Assembly: GCA_022575985.1 (NCBI GenBank)
Contig: JAKSXM010000007.1
Location: 27,096,501 to 27,160,500 of the forward strand
DNA from: Anagrus nilaparvatae
Lineage: Eukaryota; Arthropoda; Insecta; Hymenoptera; Mymaridae
Direction: 5' to 3'
Length of the DNA stretch: 64,000 nt
Shown piece by piece: positions 35,501 through 44,289 of this stretch. Each line of letters opens with the position of its first letter. The first letter of the stretch is position 1. The position numbers and the translations under genes were made by a program. The notes under the pieces are model-generated. The model had not been told where the DNA came from, did no database searches, and worked only from the letters and a program-made list of their open reading frames with translations.

Positions 35501-38500
35501 TCACTAGATGTTATTTTTTCAAAATATGCAGATTTCTGATCCATTATTTATTTTGTGTACTATATGTACGATTTCAAGAAAATTTCCAATAAACAAAATT
35601 TATAAAATTTTAGTTCACATATTTTGGCCATCCTGTGTCATTGTAGTTAAATCTACATAAAATTTGGAAAGTTTTATAATATTTAATCATGCATACAATG
35701 TTGCATATATGTGGGTAACTCCTACATATATGCAATTATGCCCGAAAAATTTGAAGAAACTATTTTTTAGCGTAGAATCAGTATATCTTGAACAATTTTT
35801 GATAACAAAAAAATAAAATAAACACGTCAATTCTAGTAATTATACAAGGATTGACCGTATTTACTTCAGTTATTCATTCTATAGGACTTTCACATAAAAA
35901 GTGCAAATAAAAAAAGGTTTAAAAAGCGAAAAAATCAATTGACTATGCACTACCAAACCATCCTGTATCATTTTTAAGTAAAATTACATACATCCATTAT
36001 TCGTAAAAAACTGTATGCAATATTTGACTGCTACTCTAAAAATATTATTTAATCAATCTATCATACAATGTAAACTGCCTGAAATATGGAATATTGGTTT
36101 AATAGTACCGGTGTATAAAAAAGGTGAATCAAAAGATAGTATAAATTATAGTTCTATAAGTATCTTATCATGCATTCCAAAAATCATTTGGTATAGAATA
36201 GATTATCGGTATTCATGAATAATAAAATTATTTCAGAGCAACATTGATCCATAAATAAAATATCTATAGTAACAAACTTATAAAATTTCAAAGAGTTCGT
36301 TTCACAATAACTTAGTAGAGGCAGTTAAGTACATGTTCTTTATACAGATGTAGCTAAAGCTTTTGATTCAGCTAATTATGATTAAATGATTCAAAAATTA
36401 AAAAAATATAAGGTTCATAATAAAATAGTAAATTGGCTACGTTCATATTTATGTAATCGTAAACAAGCAGTTGAAATCAATTACAAATTGTCAAAAATGA
36501 TTGCACCCCCATCTGGGGTCTGACAAGGCTCAAATTTAGGACCTTCACTCTATATAATATACATTAATGACTTAAAGAATGCCATAAAATATTCCAAATT
36601 TTTAATATATTTTGATGACTTAAAAATATTTAAAGAAGTTAGATCTAAGAAAGATATTAAGTTATTTAAGTCTGATATAATAAGATTACATAATTGAAAT
36701 TATCTAAATGCATTGAAGTGGAATTTTGAAAAATGTGATATTATGATGTACGATAAATGGAAAACAAAAAATAACACTAACATAAAATATAAAATTGTTA
36801 AACATGAAATAAAACACACATTTGAAGATAACTTGAAATTTAATGTACACTTTGAAAACATTATTAGTAAGTCGAAAAGACGTATAGATTTTCTTTAAAA
36901 AATTTTGCAGAGATTTAAAAATATTGATTCATTAAAATTATTTTACAATTCTCATAATAAATCTATTCTAATGTATGGATCAATAATTTTGTCTCTTAAT
37001 ACTCAAGAAAAAATTTATGATATTGAAAAAATTCAACACTAACTTCTAAAAATTTTCGCATTTAAGCAAAATGTTGAGTTTTACTACTATAAACATGATT
37101 ACAAAGAATTGTACATTAAATTTAAAATTAATACTCTTGAATCTACTACAAAGTAAGATCTATGAGATCTAAGATCTATAATAGTCTGTGAAGAAATAAG
37201 ATTATTAATCGATTTTTATGTACCAAATAGAGAAGGTCTGAGGGAAAGAAGTTTAACGTTTAGCATACCAATAGAAATTAAAAATGTTAGGAAAACGTCA
37301 TTAGAAACATATATTTGTTATAATAAAAAAATAGATATTATTAATAATATAGAAATAAACTTTTACAAAAACTTTTTTACAAAAAGTATTTTTGTATGAA
37401 AATAATTAGAATACTTTCCTAACATTAAGTTAGTATAAAAAATAATACAATATAAATATGTTAATAATATTAATTTCTCTTCATAAATATAGTGCGTTTA
37501 TTAAGCATACTTTATTTATAAAGTATAATTTATAATATTTCTTAATAAAATTGTTTATAAAATAAATGTATAGGGTTAATCCCGTTAACGTTTATATAAT
37601 AATAATTAATATTTGCAAAGTCACACTAAAGTTACATAAAATTTTGTTATGAAATATTGAGAATCATAAATATCATTAACATGGAACATGATTATAGGGA
37701 GGGGGTACCTCAAGCACTTGAAAATTAAGGGGGAGAGAGGGGCAAATTTGTCCAATCTAAAGGGTTGGGATCAAATTTGTCCGATTTAAAGGGAGGTTGG
37801 GGTGAAATGAAACTTAGAAAAATATTAATTGAATTATTTTAAATGATTGAAATTAATTAAATAAAATTAAACTTATAACGGCTCCAATGGAAAATAGAAA
37901 TGTTTCATAACTCGATTGACTTCTAAATGTACGATTTCAAAAAAAATTTTTTTTGTAAGAATCGCAAATAAAAGTAAACAGTTTTAAATCGGAGGTTATT
38001 AACCGCTTAATTTGCTTAAAACTAAACTAAATTTGCAAAAAAGCAAGTGATATTTTTTGATGCAATATTTATAGGGTAGATTCACCAGTGAATGACTAAT
38101 GATCAAGAATTTTACTATAGTGAACATGTTGTTTTGTTAGGTTATAGTTAGGGAGATAGCTATGGTAAACTGCGCGTGTAATTAAGACAGCTAAATTTTC
38201 GGTCAGAGATAGCCAAGATCAAAACATTGTCACCTTCGTATCCTAGTTTTTTTGGCCGCCGGGTCTGGAAAAAGTTATGGGTCCACAAAGTTGGCCATTT
38301 TTTCACAAAAAAAAAACTGAAATTAAGACACCGCGGAATAGTCTAGATTTATAGATTAGGCCAAAACATTCCCATTTTCCATTTGAAATTTTTCGGTATC
38401 TCGGGTCTGGAGGGCAATGTCGGCCCTTCAAAGTCCCGCCGTTTACCCGCGCTTAAAAAAATTACACAAACATATAAAGGGTTCAAATTGTATCTTAATT

Positions 38501-39246
38501 GTCTCTTAATTTCTAGGTAGATATTATGGATGAAAGATATTTATTTACCGCTAACTTGAGAAAACTTCTAAATTTTGCCATAAAAATGTCCAAAAGTAGT
38601 TTTTTTCAATTTATGGGTTTTCTATCGGTATTAGAGAAAAATTTGACAGGACCAAAAAGCTTCCCGAGAAAATTTCCGATTCAAATACACATTTCGACAA
38701 GAAAATTTATAGTTATTTTCACCACCAGAGGGCATAAATTGAAAAAAAACTACTTTTTGACATTTTTATGGCAAAATTTAGAAGTTTTCTCAAATTAGCG
38801 GTAAATAAATATTTTTCATCCATAATATCTACCTAGAAATTAAGAGATTCTGACTATGCAATATGAACCCTTTATATGTTTGTGTTATTTTTTTAAGCGC
38901 GGGTAAACGGCGGGACTTTGAAGGGCCGACATTGCCCTCCAGACCCGAGAGACCGAAAAATTTCAAATGGAAACTGGGAATGTTTTGGTCTAATCTATAA
39001 ACCTAGACTATTCCGCGGTGTCTTAATTTCAGTTTTTTTTTGTGAAAAAATGGCCAACTTTGTGGATCCATAACTTTTTCCAGACCCCACGGCCAAAAAA
39101 ACGTTTCACAGAAGGTGACAATGTTTTGTCCTTGGCTATCTCTGATCGAAAATTTAGCAGTCTTAATTACACGTGCAGTTTACCATAGCTATCTCCCTAA
39201 CTATTAGCATGATGATTCCCTTCACTACCCCTTTTATCTCGTATCT

Positions 39247-39310
<64 letters not shown>

Positions 39311-42300
39311 GCTCCGAATAAGTTTAAATACAATACCAGAAGACTAAACTTCATTCAGGTTAATTAACTTCATTTTTTTATTTATTTATACTTACATTTT
39401 TTATTCTATATTAAATGTAAATTATAATGACACTTTAAGAAAAAATAAATCTGATAAAGCAATAAAAAAAGAGATTAATAGCATATAAGAAAAAAAATTA
39501 TTTTCAAATGGGATAATAATTAAAGAAAAATAGATGTCGCATACAAATATATCGAAAATTAACGAATCCTCGAAAAGTCTGACAACTTCTAAGTATAAGT
39601 ATTTGGCATAGCTTAATTTATAAAAAATCGCAGTAAATGAATTTTCAAAATTAACACTTGTACTGTTGGTTTCCTTGAGATAAAAAACTTGCATATATGC
39701 CGTTGGTTTTTGAAATAGCCAATTCAAATATATATACATACAAGAATAACGCGTTTAAAGATACAATAATTTTAGGACTTCAATATTTTCAAATAATTTG
39801 CAACACTAGTTATATAGATTAAAAAAATTTTATTGATACAGCATCATTGAATTTAAAGACTACATTTTTAACTCCTTTAAGCGCTGCATAAATCATACAA
39901 CACGGAACTAACTCCAGACAATACGCAACTTCAACGACCAAAATCCTGTAGCTTTTATACATTTTAATATTCTTCTCAGATCGTTCTATTCTCGAATTTT
40001 CTAACTACTAAACATTCATTCTTTCTATAAAACTAACGACAATTAAGACCTAGATACTTCCATGCATTAAATCATACGATAGAGAGTACAAAAAAACACG
40101 CCATATGCTTGGAATCCCGATTCTAACGTGCATTTATTTCTAGAAAGATCCCATCTCGTAATAAAAAAAAATTTATAACCGGTTTGTGTACACAACCAAC
40201 GAGCATGGAACATGTTTACTCATAATAATAATAAATCCAAAAACCGAAATTACAATAAATCCTGAAATATATACTATCCTAAGTCCATAAACTTAAAGTA
40301 TTCTAAGTTCCTGATCAGGCCCTGACTCCCACTTCAAATCAAAGCCCCTAAATCGAAAATATTCGAGTCCAATTAACCCCCCCCCCTAAAAACGTCACTT
40401 TTTCACACACCCCCCCTGTCGAGCCAAACTTTTTCAAATACCCCATCCAATGAACATGTTCCATGTTAATACAATACAAGTATAATATTTTACAAGTCAT
40501 TTTAAATCAATTACTAATTATTGATAATTTAAATTAATAATTATCTTCAAGTTGACAACAACTACAGTTTGCCAACTACAGTCAGGCTGCCCTGGCTTTC
40601 CGCCTGCCCCAGTTGGGTAGTTTTATTGCCATCATCATCCCAGGCATCACCATTAGAGTGACCTTGTTGTATGGTAACTGCCATCTACGCAATTCCCAAA
40701 ACTCCTTTATGGGGACCACTACCTACGTATCCTCAATCTTCTTTGGTTACGGTAATTATCACCTGTAAAAACTATAATTATTTTTTTAGGAAATGCCACC
40801 TACGCAATGCCCAGAGCTCCTTTATGGGGACCACCACCTACATAGCTTCCATCTCCTTTGTTACGGTAATCACCACCTGTAATAACCATAACTTTTTTTA
40901 ATACACAAAGCAACATTCTATCACCTACATAGCTTACGTCTAGCAGAACACCTTTTCTGGATTGTTAACTACTGCTGTTACGCCTTTAATTAGGGCCCTC
41001 AACGACCTAATTTTTTTCTTAATGGCACCTTTATACTTATTCTACAGAAAACGATACCTGCGTTTTCCAGGTGTCTGCTCCACTGGAATTGCCTGACTCG
41101 TCTTCTTCAATTACTTCCTTTTGATTAATATAATTATTATAAGCTTTTCTTACCCCTGGAGCCGTCTAATAATTTCTCATAAATTCTAAACGATCGCAAA
41201 GCTCCTCATATGTTTTTGCAACTACAGCATCACATGTATGTTTACATCGGCTATCTCAAGAACCAATGAAGCTATTTTATATAGATCAAGTATTGAGAAT
41301 TTTTTCATCCCAAAAAAACAATAAATCCATTGGTATAGATCTCAATTTCGTGAAATTTCGTTTTCTGCAAGTTTTCCTAAATTAAGCCATCTCATATACT
41401 TTACATAGAAGTTGACGGAGTTTTCGTTAATTTTAATATATTTGTATGAGACATCTGTTTTTTTTTATTATCCCACTTAAAAAACAAATTTTCGCATATA
41501 TATATTCTAATTATAACTTTTTTTTTATTGCTTTATTAGTTTTGTTTTTTCTATTTTTTTAATGTGTCTATAACTTACATAATAAAATAAAAAATGTAAG
41601 TAAAAAAAACGCGGTTAATTAATTAAAATGTATTTAAAAAAAATACTTATACATATATTATTAGAAATTTTTAATGCTGAGGAAAAGAAAACTTTTTGAA
41701 AATACATAAATTTTTTGCAATTATAATAAAAAAGTACTGAATTAAAATATAGGTTATCGGTGTATCAAAATTTCTTTTTTAATTTTATTTTAAGAAATTA
41801 GTTATTATTTATTATTAATGTCTTTTTACAAAAAGATTGTAAGTACACGCTAGACCTGACAAAACTAAATTTAAAAAAAATTTTTTTAAACCTAATCCAA
41901 GCGTAGCTTGATCTCCAGGTATTGTATTTAAACGTATTCGAAGCAAATAAATGTGACTTAGCCCAAACTTAGGGACTTTCTACAATTGAGCGATTGAACA
42001 TCACGTTGCGCAGAATACAATCCCTTATATCAAAAAAAAAAACTGCGCAACGCAGCGTTCAATCGCAGGCGTCAATCGCTCAATTGTAGAATGTCCCTTA
42101 GAAATAATAGGGATCGGTCTTCCTGGTACTAATAATTATATGATACAATTATTATTTTATCTTAAATATTTTTTTATATTAAGCACAAAACGTTGTAATT
42201 ATATTACTAGGTTCAAAATGTAATATAAAATTTAAAATAACGTAAAAAACTCCCCACCTAGATGTTTAATATTACATTTATTTTCTTAAATTATTGAATA

Positions 42301-42943
42301 AAATTATTACCACATTTATTGGTGAAATATGTCTACTTTTAGGCCTACTTCTTCTAATTCTATCATCATCTTCATATTCATTATCACATTTGTTATTGTC
42401 AACAAATAAATGATCATAATCATCAATATATCTTGATGTTATCGTATTATCTTGAGCCAATTCTTTATTTTTATTATCGATTTTATTTCTTGGCTTTTTT
42501 ACCGGTCTTTCAGGTGCTATTTGACCTTTATCTTCATCTTCATCTTGCCTATTAAATTTATTATTATTTTTTTTTATTTTATATTTTGACAATTAAATGT
42601 AATTAAATTTTTATAAAATAATTTATAAATCAAGTTTTATTTATAAAATTGGTACAAGTTCAATAATTTAAAATAAATGTTTTTAACTCTTTATACATAA
42701 AAAAATGTTTAAAAAATTTTCATAATCCATTGCAATTAAAAAGAAAAAAGAAAAAAATTAAAACCTTTTGAATTCCAGTCTTTCGGTATCTGCAACCATG
42801 CTTTCGAGTAAAGCACGTCTTTGTCCATCATTTTCATCATTATCCCCTTCTTCATTAGAAAAATTTTCATTGTGTTCTGGTGTTTTTTCACGACGTCTTG
42901 TTGATGCTTTACGTCTTCTATGTACTGAATAACTATCCTCCAT
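20386..42943 (-). CDS. Two-pore-domain potassium channel (K2P/TWIK-like), 7 exons, 703 aa
   Basis: Coding exons, in order: 42943-42765, 42548-42311, 30419-29534, 29246-29044, 28895-28551, 24403-24323, 20565-20386. Phases agree at every junction, giving 703 codons plus TAG. Residues 1-320 are a long charged cytosolic N-terminus. TM1 lies near 329-349 (FLYCGLGGFIFRFTEG). The first pore, TVVTTVGYGH, is at about 429-438 and is followed by a TM2 with GIPMFLIILADFGRLF. An acidic linker follows, with TM3 near 569-588. The second pore is STIGFGDYVP at about 607-616, then TM4 with YLTFGLALMSMCINVVQ and a 59-residue tail. GYG/GFG filters and four helices define K2P leak channels of the plasma membrane. 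The 11.9-kb and 4.1-kb introns are transposon-filled. The family assignment is firm; the subtype is not. Joining the two N-terminal exons to the rest is inference from strand and phase. The isolated pore exon at 62291-62068 could splice into exon 4 in frame. Confidence 0.9.
21094..22025. repeat. Repeat bounded by inverted CCCGGTGGAGTACCCGGGTA motifs
   Basis: The motif ACCCGGTGGAGCACCCGGGT at 21097-21116 is mirrored at 21817-21836, and a further shortened copy is at 22001-22022. Between them are two diverged copies of a segment with CTCCGACAAAATTTTTGGC. The two outer motifs look like terminal inverted repeats of a ~740-bp element. It lies in the last K2P intron. Confidence 0.55.
21517..21576. 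repeat. Exact 30-bp tandem duplication
   Basis: The unit TTTTACATTCTTATAAAGGT plus flanking bases is present twice in direct succession without visible change, implying a recent slippage or duplication. Confidence 0.85.
22967..23643. mobile_element. TTAA-flanked repeat with CATGGAACATG ends (copy 1)
   Basis: TTAA at 22967-22970 is followed by CATGGAACATGTTCATTGG. Near the other side, a CATG is followed by TTAA at 23640-23643. Interior G-runs (23022-23031, 23052-23059, 23488-23500) and repeated AACATGTTCCATG words are characteristic. The first 340 bp recur inverted at 40165-40475, and the end sequence also occurs at 37676. The TTAA flanks suggest a piggyBac-type non-autonomous element; the right boundary is less certain. 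Confidence 0.5.
24323..24403 (-). CDS. K2P exon 6 (TM4, residues 618-644)
   Basis: 81 nt in phase 0/0 encode EPLVMMGTLVYLTFGLALMS and the following MCINVVQ, the conserved K2P fourth helix. Acceptor TTTTTTTCAG and donor CAG|GTAATA are both strong. Confidence 0.92.
24701..26822. mobile_element. 2.1-kb near-perfect palindrome in K2P intron 5
   Basis: Left end TGAGTAATTCTTAGTGAAAC is mirrored exactly at 26803-26822. The arms, each about 1.05 kb, can be followed base by base to a centre near 25765 with only scattered differences. A 61-codon frame in the left arm (24896-24711, -) and its mirror in the right arm (26627-26812, +) differ at only four residues. An 85-codon - strand frame (25556-25299) also has its counterpart in the right arm. 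These frames have no known domains and are likely incidental. No unique loop of note exists. It is the longest inverted repeat in the window. Confidence 0.9.
27360..27607. mobile_element. MITE with CACAGTA ends and TG flanks, K2P intron 5
   Basis: Left end CACAGTATAATGAATACAAT is mirrored at the right as ATTGTTTTCATTATTTTTTA followed by CTGTG. TG sits directly outside both ends (27358-27359 and 27608-27609). The interior has short GTAGTAA words and an internal inverted GGTAGAGCTGC pair (about 27473 and 27517). Confidence 0.65.
28551..28895 (-). CDS. K2P exon 5 (linker, TM3 and second pore, residues 503-617)
   Basis: Acceptor ATACAG is followed by GAT GTG ATG. The exon encodes a polar linker (MTPDEIEEMEKQKQS), TM3 (ISVAFSILLIYIFIGAMIY) and the second pore STIGFGDYVPT, ending ACG|GTAAAT in phase 0. 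Confidence 0.93.
29044..29246 (-). CDS. K2P exon 4 (rest of first filter and TM2, residues 435-502)
   Basis: The first two bases complete the split glycine of the first selectivity filter. It continues YGHIAPSTMTGR, then the TM2 hallmark ALTIVYAIFGIPMFLIIL. It ends CAA|GTAAGT in phase 0. Confidence 0.93.
29534..30419 (-). CDS. K2P exon 3 (charged N-terminus, TM1 and start of first pore, residues 140-434)
   Basis: Acceptor ATTTTAG precedes CCC GAT AAC. The exon encodes Arg-, Ser- and acid-rich sequence (RRRRRDD, KKDEEVKEAEVKE), TM1, the extracellular cap helix region and SFLNAVVYCITVVTTV. It ends one base into the filter glycine at GTTG|GTGAGT (phase 1). It is open over its whole length upstream to the acceptor. 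Confidence 0.9.
30449..30720. repeat. Dispersed repeat with CACTAAAAAA end (copy 2)
   Basis: Shares ordered words with 10735-11206 (TCCGCCTGCCGC, CAAATGACTTGAAACG, GTCATTCGTTTAAGCAAG). Starts next to TGTACACTAAAAAAAAATCC. It lies just upstream of K2P exon 3 in the 11.9-kb intron. Confidence 0.4.
31345..31894 (-). mobile_element. 5'-truncated LINE 3' end with (TATTC)n-type tail
   Basis: The - strand frame 31894-31619 encodes 91 residues resembling the end of jockey-like ORF2 (WNSIPSDIRFLPSLNSFKAA, then a KHLLSLDPE terminus). It is followed by ~240 bp of 3' UTR ending TAGACAAATAAACTGC and then four to five pentanucleotide repeats (+ strand GAATA, 31340-31362). The frame is intact though short. 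A degenerate version of the same C-terminus ends the LINE at 44290-46540. Confidence 0.75.
31900..33911. other. AT-rich part of the long K2P intron 2
   Basis: No gene or bounded repeat recognised. Short frames on both strands lack family features. Confidence 0.45.
33912..34313. mobile_element. MITE with CACTATAAAAAG ends and TA flanks (copy A)
   Basis: Left end CACTATAAAAAGTAACTTTC and right end GAAAGTTACTTTTTACAGTG are inverted repeats. TA flanks both sides (33910-33911, 34314-34315). The interior is low-complexity TTTTCGAAAATTTAC-type sequence. Copy B at 54432-54799 shares ends and interior style. Confidence 0.78.
34320..35195. other. AT-rich intron DNA
   Basis: No recognisable gene, RNA or bounded element in this stretch of the K2P intron 2. 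Confidence 0.4.
35200..35380. repeat. Short inverted repeat, about 180 bp
   Basis: AAACCTGGAGTTGTAAGATT at 35217-35236 is mirrored by AATATTACAACTCCAGGTTT at 35343-35362. Flanking AGTTTACCTTATTG and ACGAGATAACCT extend the match imperfectly. Likely a MITE remnant. Confidence 0.5.
35985..37600 (+). mobile_element. Degenerate copy of the jockey-like LINE of 7345-9607
   Basis: The translated pieces align in order with the intact copy: LKILFNQSI and IVPVYKKGESKD (36040-36135), YTDVAKAFDSA (about 36340-36372), SGV*QGSNLG (motif B with an in-frame stop, about 36510-36540), YFDDLKIFKE (motif C, about 36607), and a C-terminal REGLRERSL-like stretch near 37230. Multiple stops and frameshifts are present. 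The 3' end GGGTTAATCCCGTTAACG near 37573 matches the intact copy's GGGTTCGTCCCGTAAA. It is an older member of the same family, in the same orientation. Confidence 0.82.
37676..38130. repeat. G-rich repeat starting TTAA-CATGGAACATG
   Basis: The end sequence TTAACATGGAACATG is shared with the element at 22967. The interior has two diverged direct copies of an AAATTTGTCC...AAAGGG segment (about 37743-37800) with G-runs. A word GTGAACATGTT near 38119 may mark the other side. It abuts the 38144 palindrome. Confidence 0.4.
38144..39204. mobile_element. 1.06-kb palindrome in K2P intron 2
   Basis: Left end ATAGTTAGGGAGATAGCTAT is mirrored at 39185-39204. Arms of about 500 bp pair with few differences through TGGCCATTTTTTCACAAAAA, CACCGCGGAATAGTC, CGTTTACCCGCGC and TACCGCTAA, with the centre near 38670. 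An open 90-codon frame (38526-38798) is an incidental product of the arms. Confidence 0.88.
39247..39306. repeat. (CT)n microsatellite, about 60 bp
   Basis: A nearly pure CT dinucleotide run lies 40 bp after the palindrome's right end. Confidence 0.97.
40165..40475. repeat. Inverted second copy of the 22967 element (partial)
   Basis: Reverse complement of 22967-23310. It shares ACCGGTTTGTGT, CGAGCATGGAACATGTTTAC, a TTTCGGTTTTTGG-type word, GGCCCTGATCAGG, AAAACGTCACTTTTTCAC, C-runs (40378-40386, 40411-40417) and the outer CATGTTCCATGTTAA. Only about half the element is present. Confidence 0.7.
40560..41290 (-). pseudogene. Decayed coding-like segment of unknown origin in K2P intron 2
   Basis: Higher in G+C than the flanks. 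On the - strand, 41244-41058 reads HTCDAVVAKTYEELCDRLEF, an in-frame stop, then APGVRKAYNNYINQKEVIEE before another stop. Further along, two diverged tandem copies (about 40780-40870 and 40665-40755) encode DYRNKGDGSYVGGGPHKG or broken versions, each preceded by a TTTTACAG/ATTACAG acceptor-like word. GDAWDDDGNKTTQLGQ lies near 40610-40655. Glycine-rich, exon-like repeats point to a dead gene or retroelement gag. I recognise no family, and stops show it is not functional as it stands. Confidence 0.35.
41300..41968. other. AT-rich intron DNA
   Basis: No feature recognised. Confidence 0.4.
41969..42100. mobile_element. 132-bp hairpin MITE upstream of K2P exon 3
   Basis: Left end TTAGGGACTTTCTACAATTG and right end CAATTGTAGAATGTCCCTTA are inverted repeats of ~29 bp with few mismatches. 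Inside, GATTGAACATCACGTTGCGC mirrors GCGCAACGCAGCGTTCAATC, so the whole unit folds into a hairpin with an A-rich loop. Confidence 0.75.
42311..42548 (-). CDS. K2P exon 2 (N-terminal region, residues 60-139)
   Basis: Acceptor TTTAATAG is at 42550-42549; the first base completes Arg-60. It encodes acidic and basic disordered sequence (QDEDEDKGQIAPERPVKKPR, DRIRRSRPKSRHIS), ending GTG|GTAATA in phase 0, compatible with exon 3. Low-complexity content means assignment rests on phase, strand, splice sites and its continuity in style with exon 3. Confidence 0.75.
42765..42943 (-). CDS. K2P exon 1 (start codon, residues 1-59)
   Basis: ATG at 42943 opens MEDSYSVHRRRKASTRRREK, a basic start followed by an acidic stretch (NEEGDNDENDG). 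It ends AAAAG|GTTTTA in phase 2, matching exon 2. The frame is open a few codons further upstream, but this is the first good methionine. Confidence 0.75.
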
Positions 42944-44285
42944 ATAAACTTTTTTTTTAATTAAAAATAAATAAATCAATAATCACAAACACTTTTTTTA
43001 AAAGTAAAAATATTTCTTAATACTATTATAGACGTGATATTTTCTTCATCATGTTTCTATATTCACTAAACGCTTAAAGCGTACCAAAATAAAACTGAGG
43101 TTGCTTGTTTGTATTATACGTTGATGATTTTTCTTTCATTTAAGCATCTTGTATTAGTGTTAAATATAAATTCATACATACTATCACATATACATATTTT
43201 TTTTTAAGAAGCTTAAAGATTTGTGAAACCTCGTGAATTTACAAATACACACAAAATTTTTAAATTAAATTTTTTTATATTTCTTACTTAATTGACAAAT
43301 TTTTTCAATAAATCTTTCATTTTTAAATTTATACATTCACTTCCTTGAATATTTCAATATTTCTATTTTTTACAATATAAAAAAAATTTATACAATAATT
43401 GGAAAAAATTTTTTTATTTGTTTCATTTTAAATTACCTTCAATTTTATGCAAAATTTATTTGAATATAATGAATAGCATGCAAAGAAAGGTAAATTATAT
43501 ACAATATGGATGTTTCATTTACTATTTTATATCATATTTTATATAATGTGGTTATAATATACTGTTTGTAGCGTTCTTTATTAAATTATAAAGCAATATA
43601 TAATATAGAATAGAAAATACTATGAAAATGTCAAGGTCAAAGTCTCCATTACTATTAAGAACTCGTACAAGCTCTTGAGTACCGTTATATTATATACTGC
43701 GTGAACTGATCAATTCGTTGAGTTTTGTGAATGAAAATTACTTTGATAATGCGAATTGAATTTTCACACACAAATATTTAATTCAAGATTATTTCATTCA
43801 TCTGGTCCATGTAAGACACCCTTTTTTGGGCAAAAAATATAATTTTTCGGTGTTGAATACTAAAATTACAGTTTTAAAATTACAAATTTTAACAATCAAT
43901 GAAAAACCTGTTTAAATATGAGACAGGTGTAGAACAAGAAGTAACTAAAAATGTGTATTTTTTAAAAAAATTGCAAAATGTACTATTTTCAGTAAATTTG
44001 TGAAACATCGAAAATCCGAAAAGTTTTTAAATAGTCAATTTAAAACTATTATAATTATTTATAATTTATAATAAACTACTTTTTTTTTCATTCAAAAGAG
44101 GTTACTTGTGATTAAAATTAAAATATTAAAAATAAAATTTAAAATATTAACAGTGCACCAAGTATATGTTAATATTTTATAAAAATTCGATTATCATTTG
44201 CATTATTTACACAAAGATTAAAAAAAATAAAAGAAATTTCAAGAATCTTAATAATATCAATTTATGAAATCCATGGTTATCTGGC
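42944..44285. other. AT-rich DNA upstream of the K2P start; presumed promoter/5' UTR
   Basis: No coding sequence or bounded repeat seen. The K2P promoter should lie here, but no distinctive element can be named. Confidence 0.4.
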
Positions 44286-44289
44286 TGCA

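Noticed and set aside
38526..38798. 90-codon + frame
   Set aside because: Spans the centre of the 1.06-kb palindrome, so it is an incidental read-through.
39163..39367. Frames of 63-64 codons on both strands
   Set aside because: They read the (CT)n microsatellite as Arg-Glu or Leu-Ser repeats.
39422..39739. 105-codon - frame, Phe/Tyr-rich
   Set aside because: AT-rich low-complexity translation without family features or splice context.
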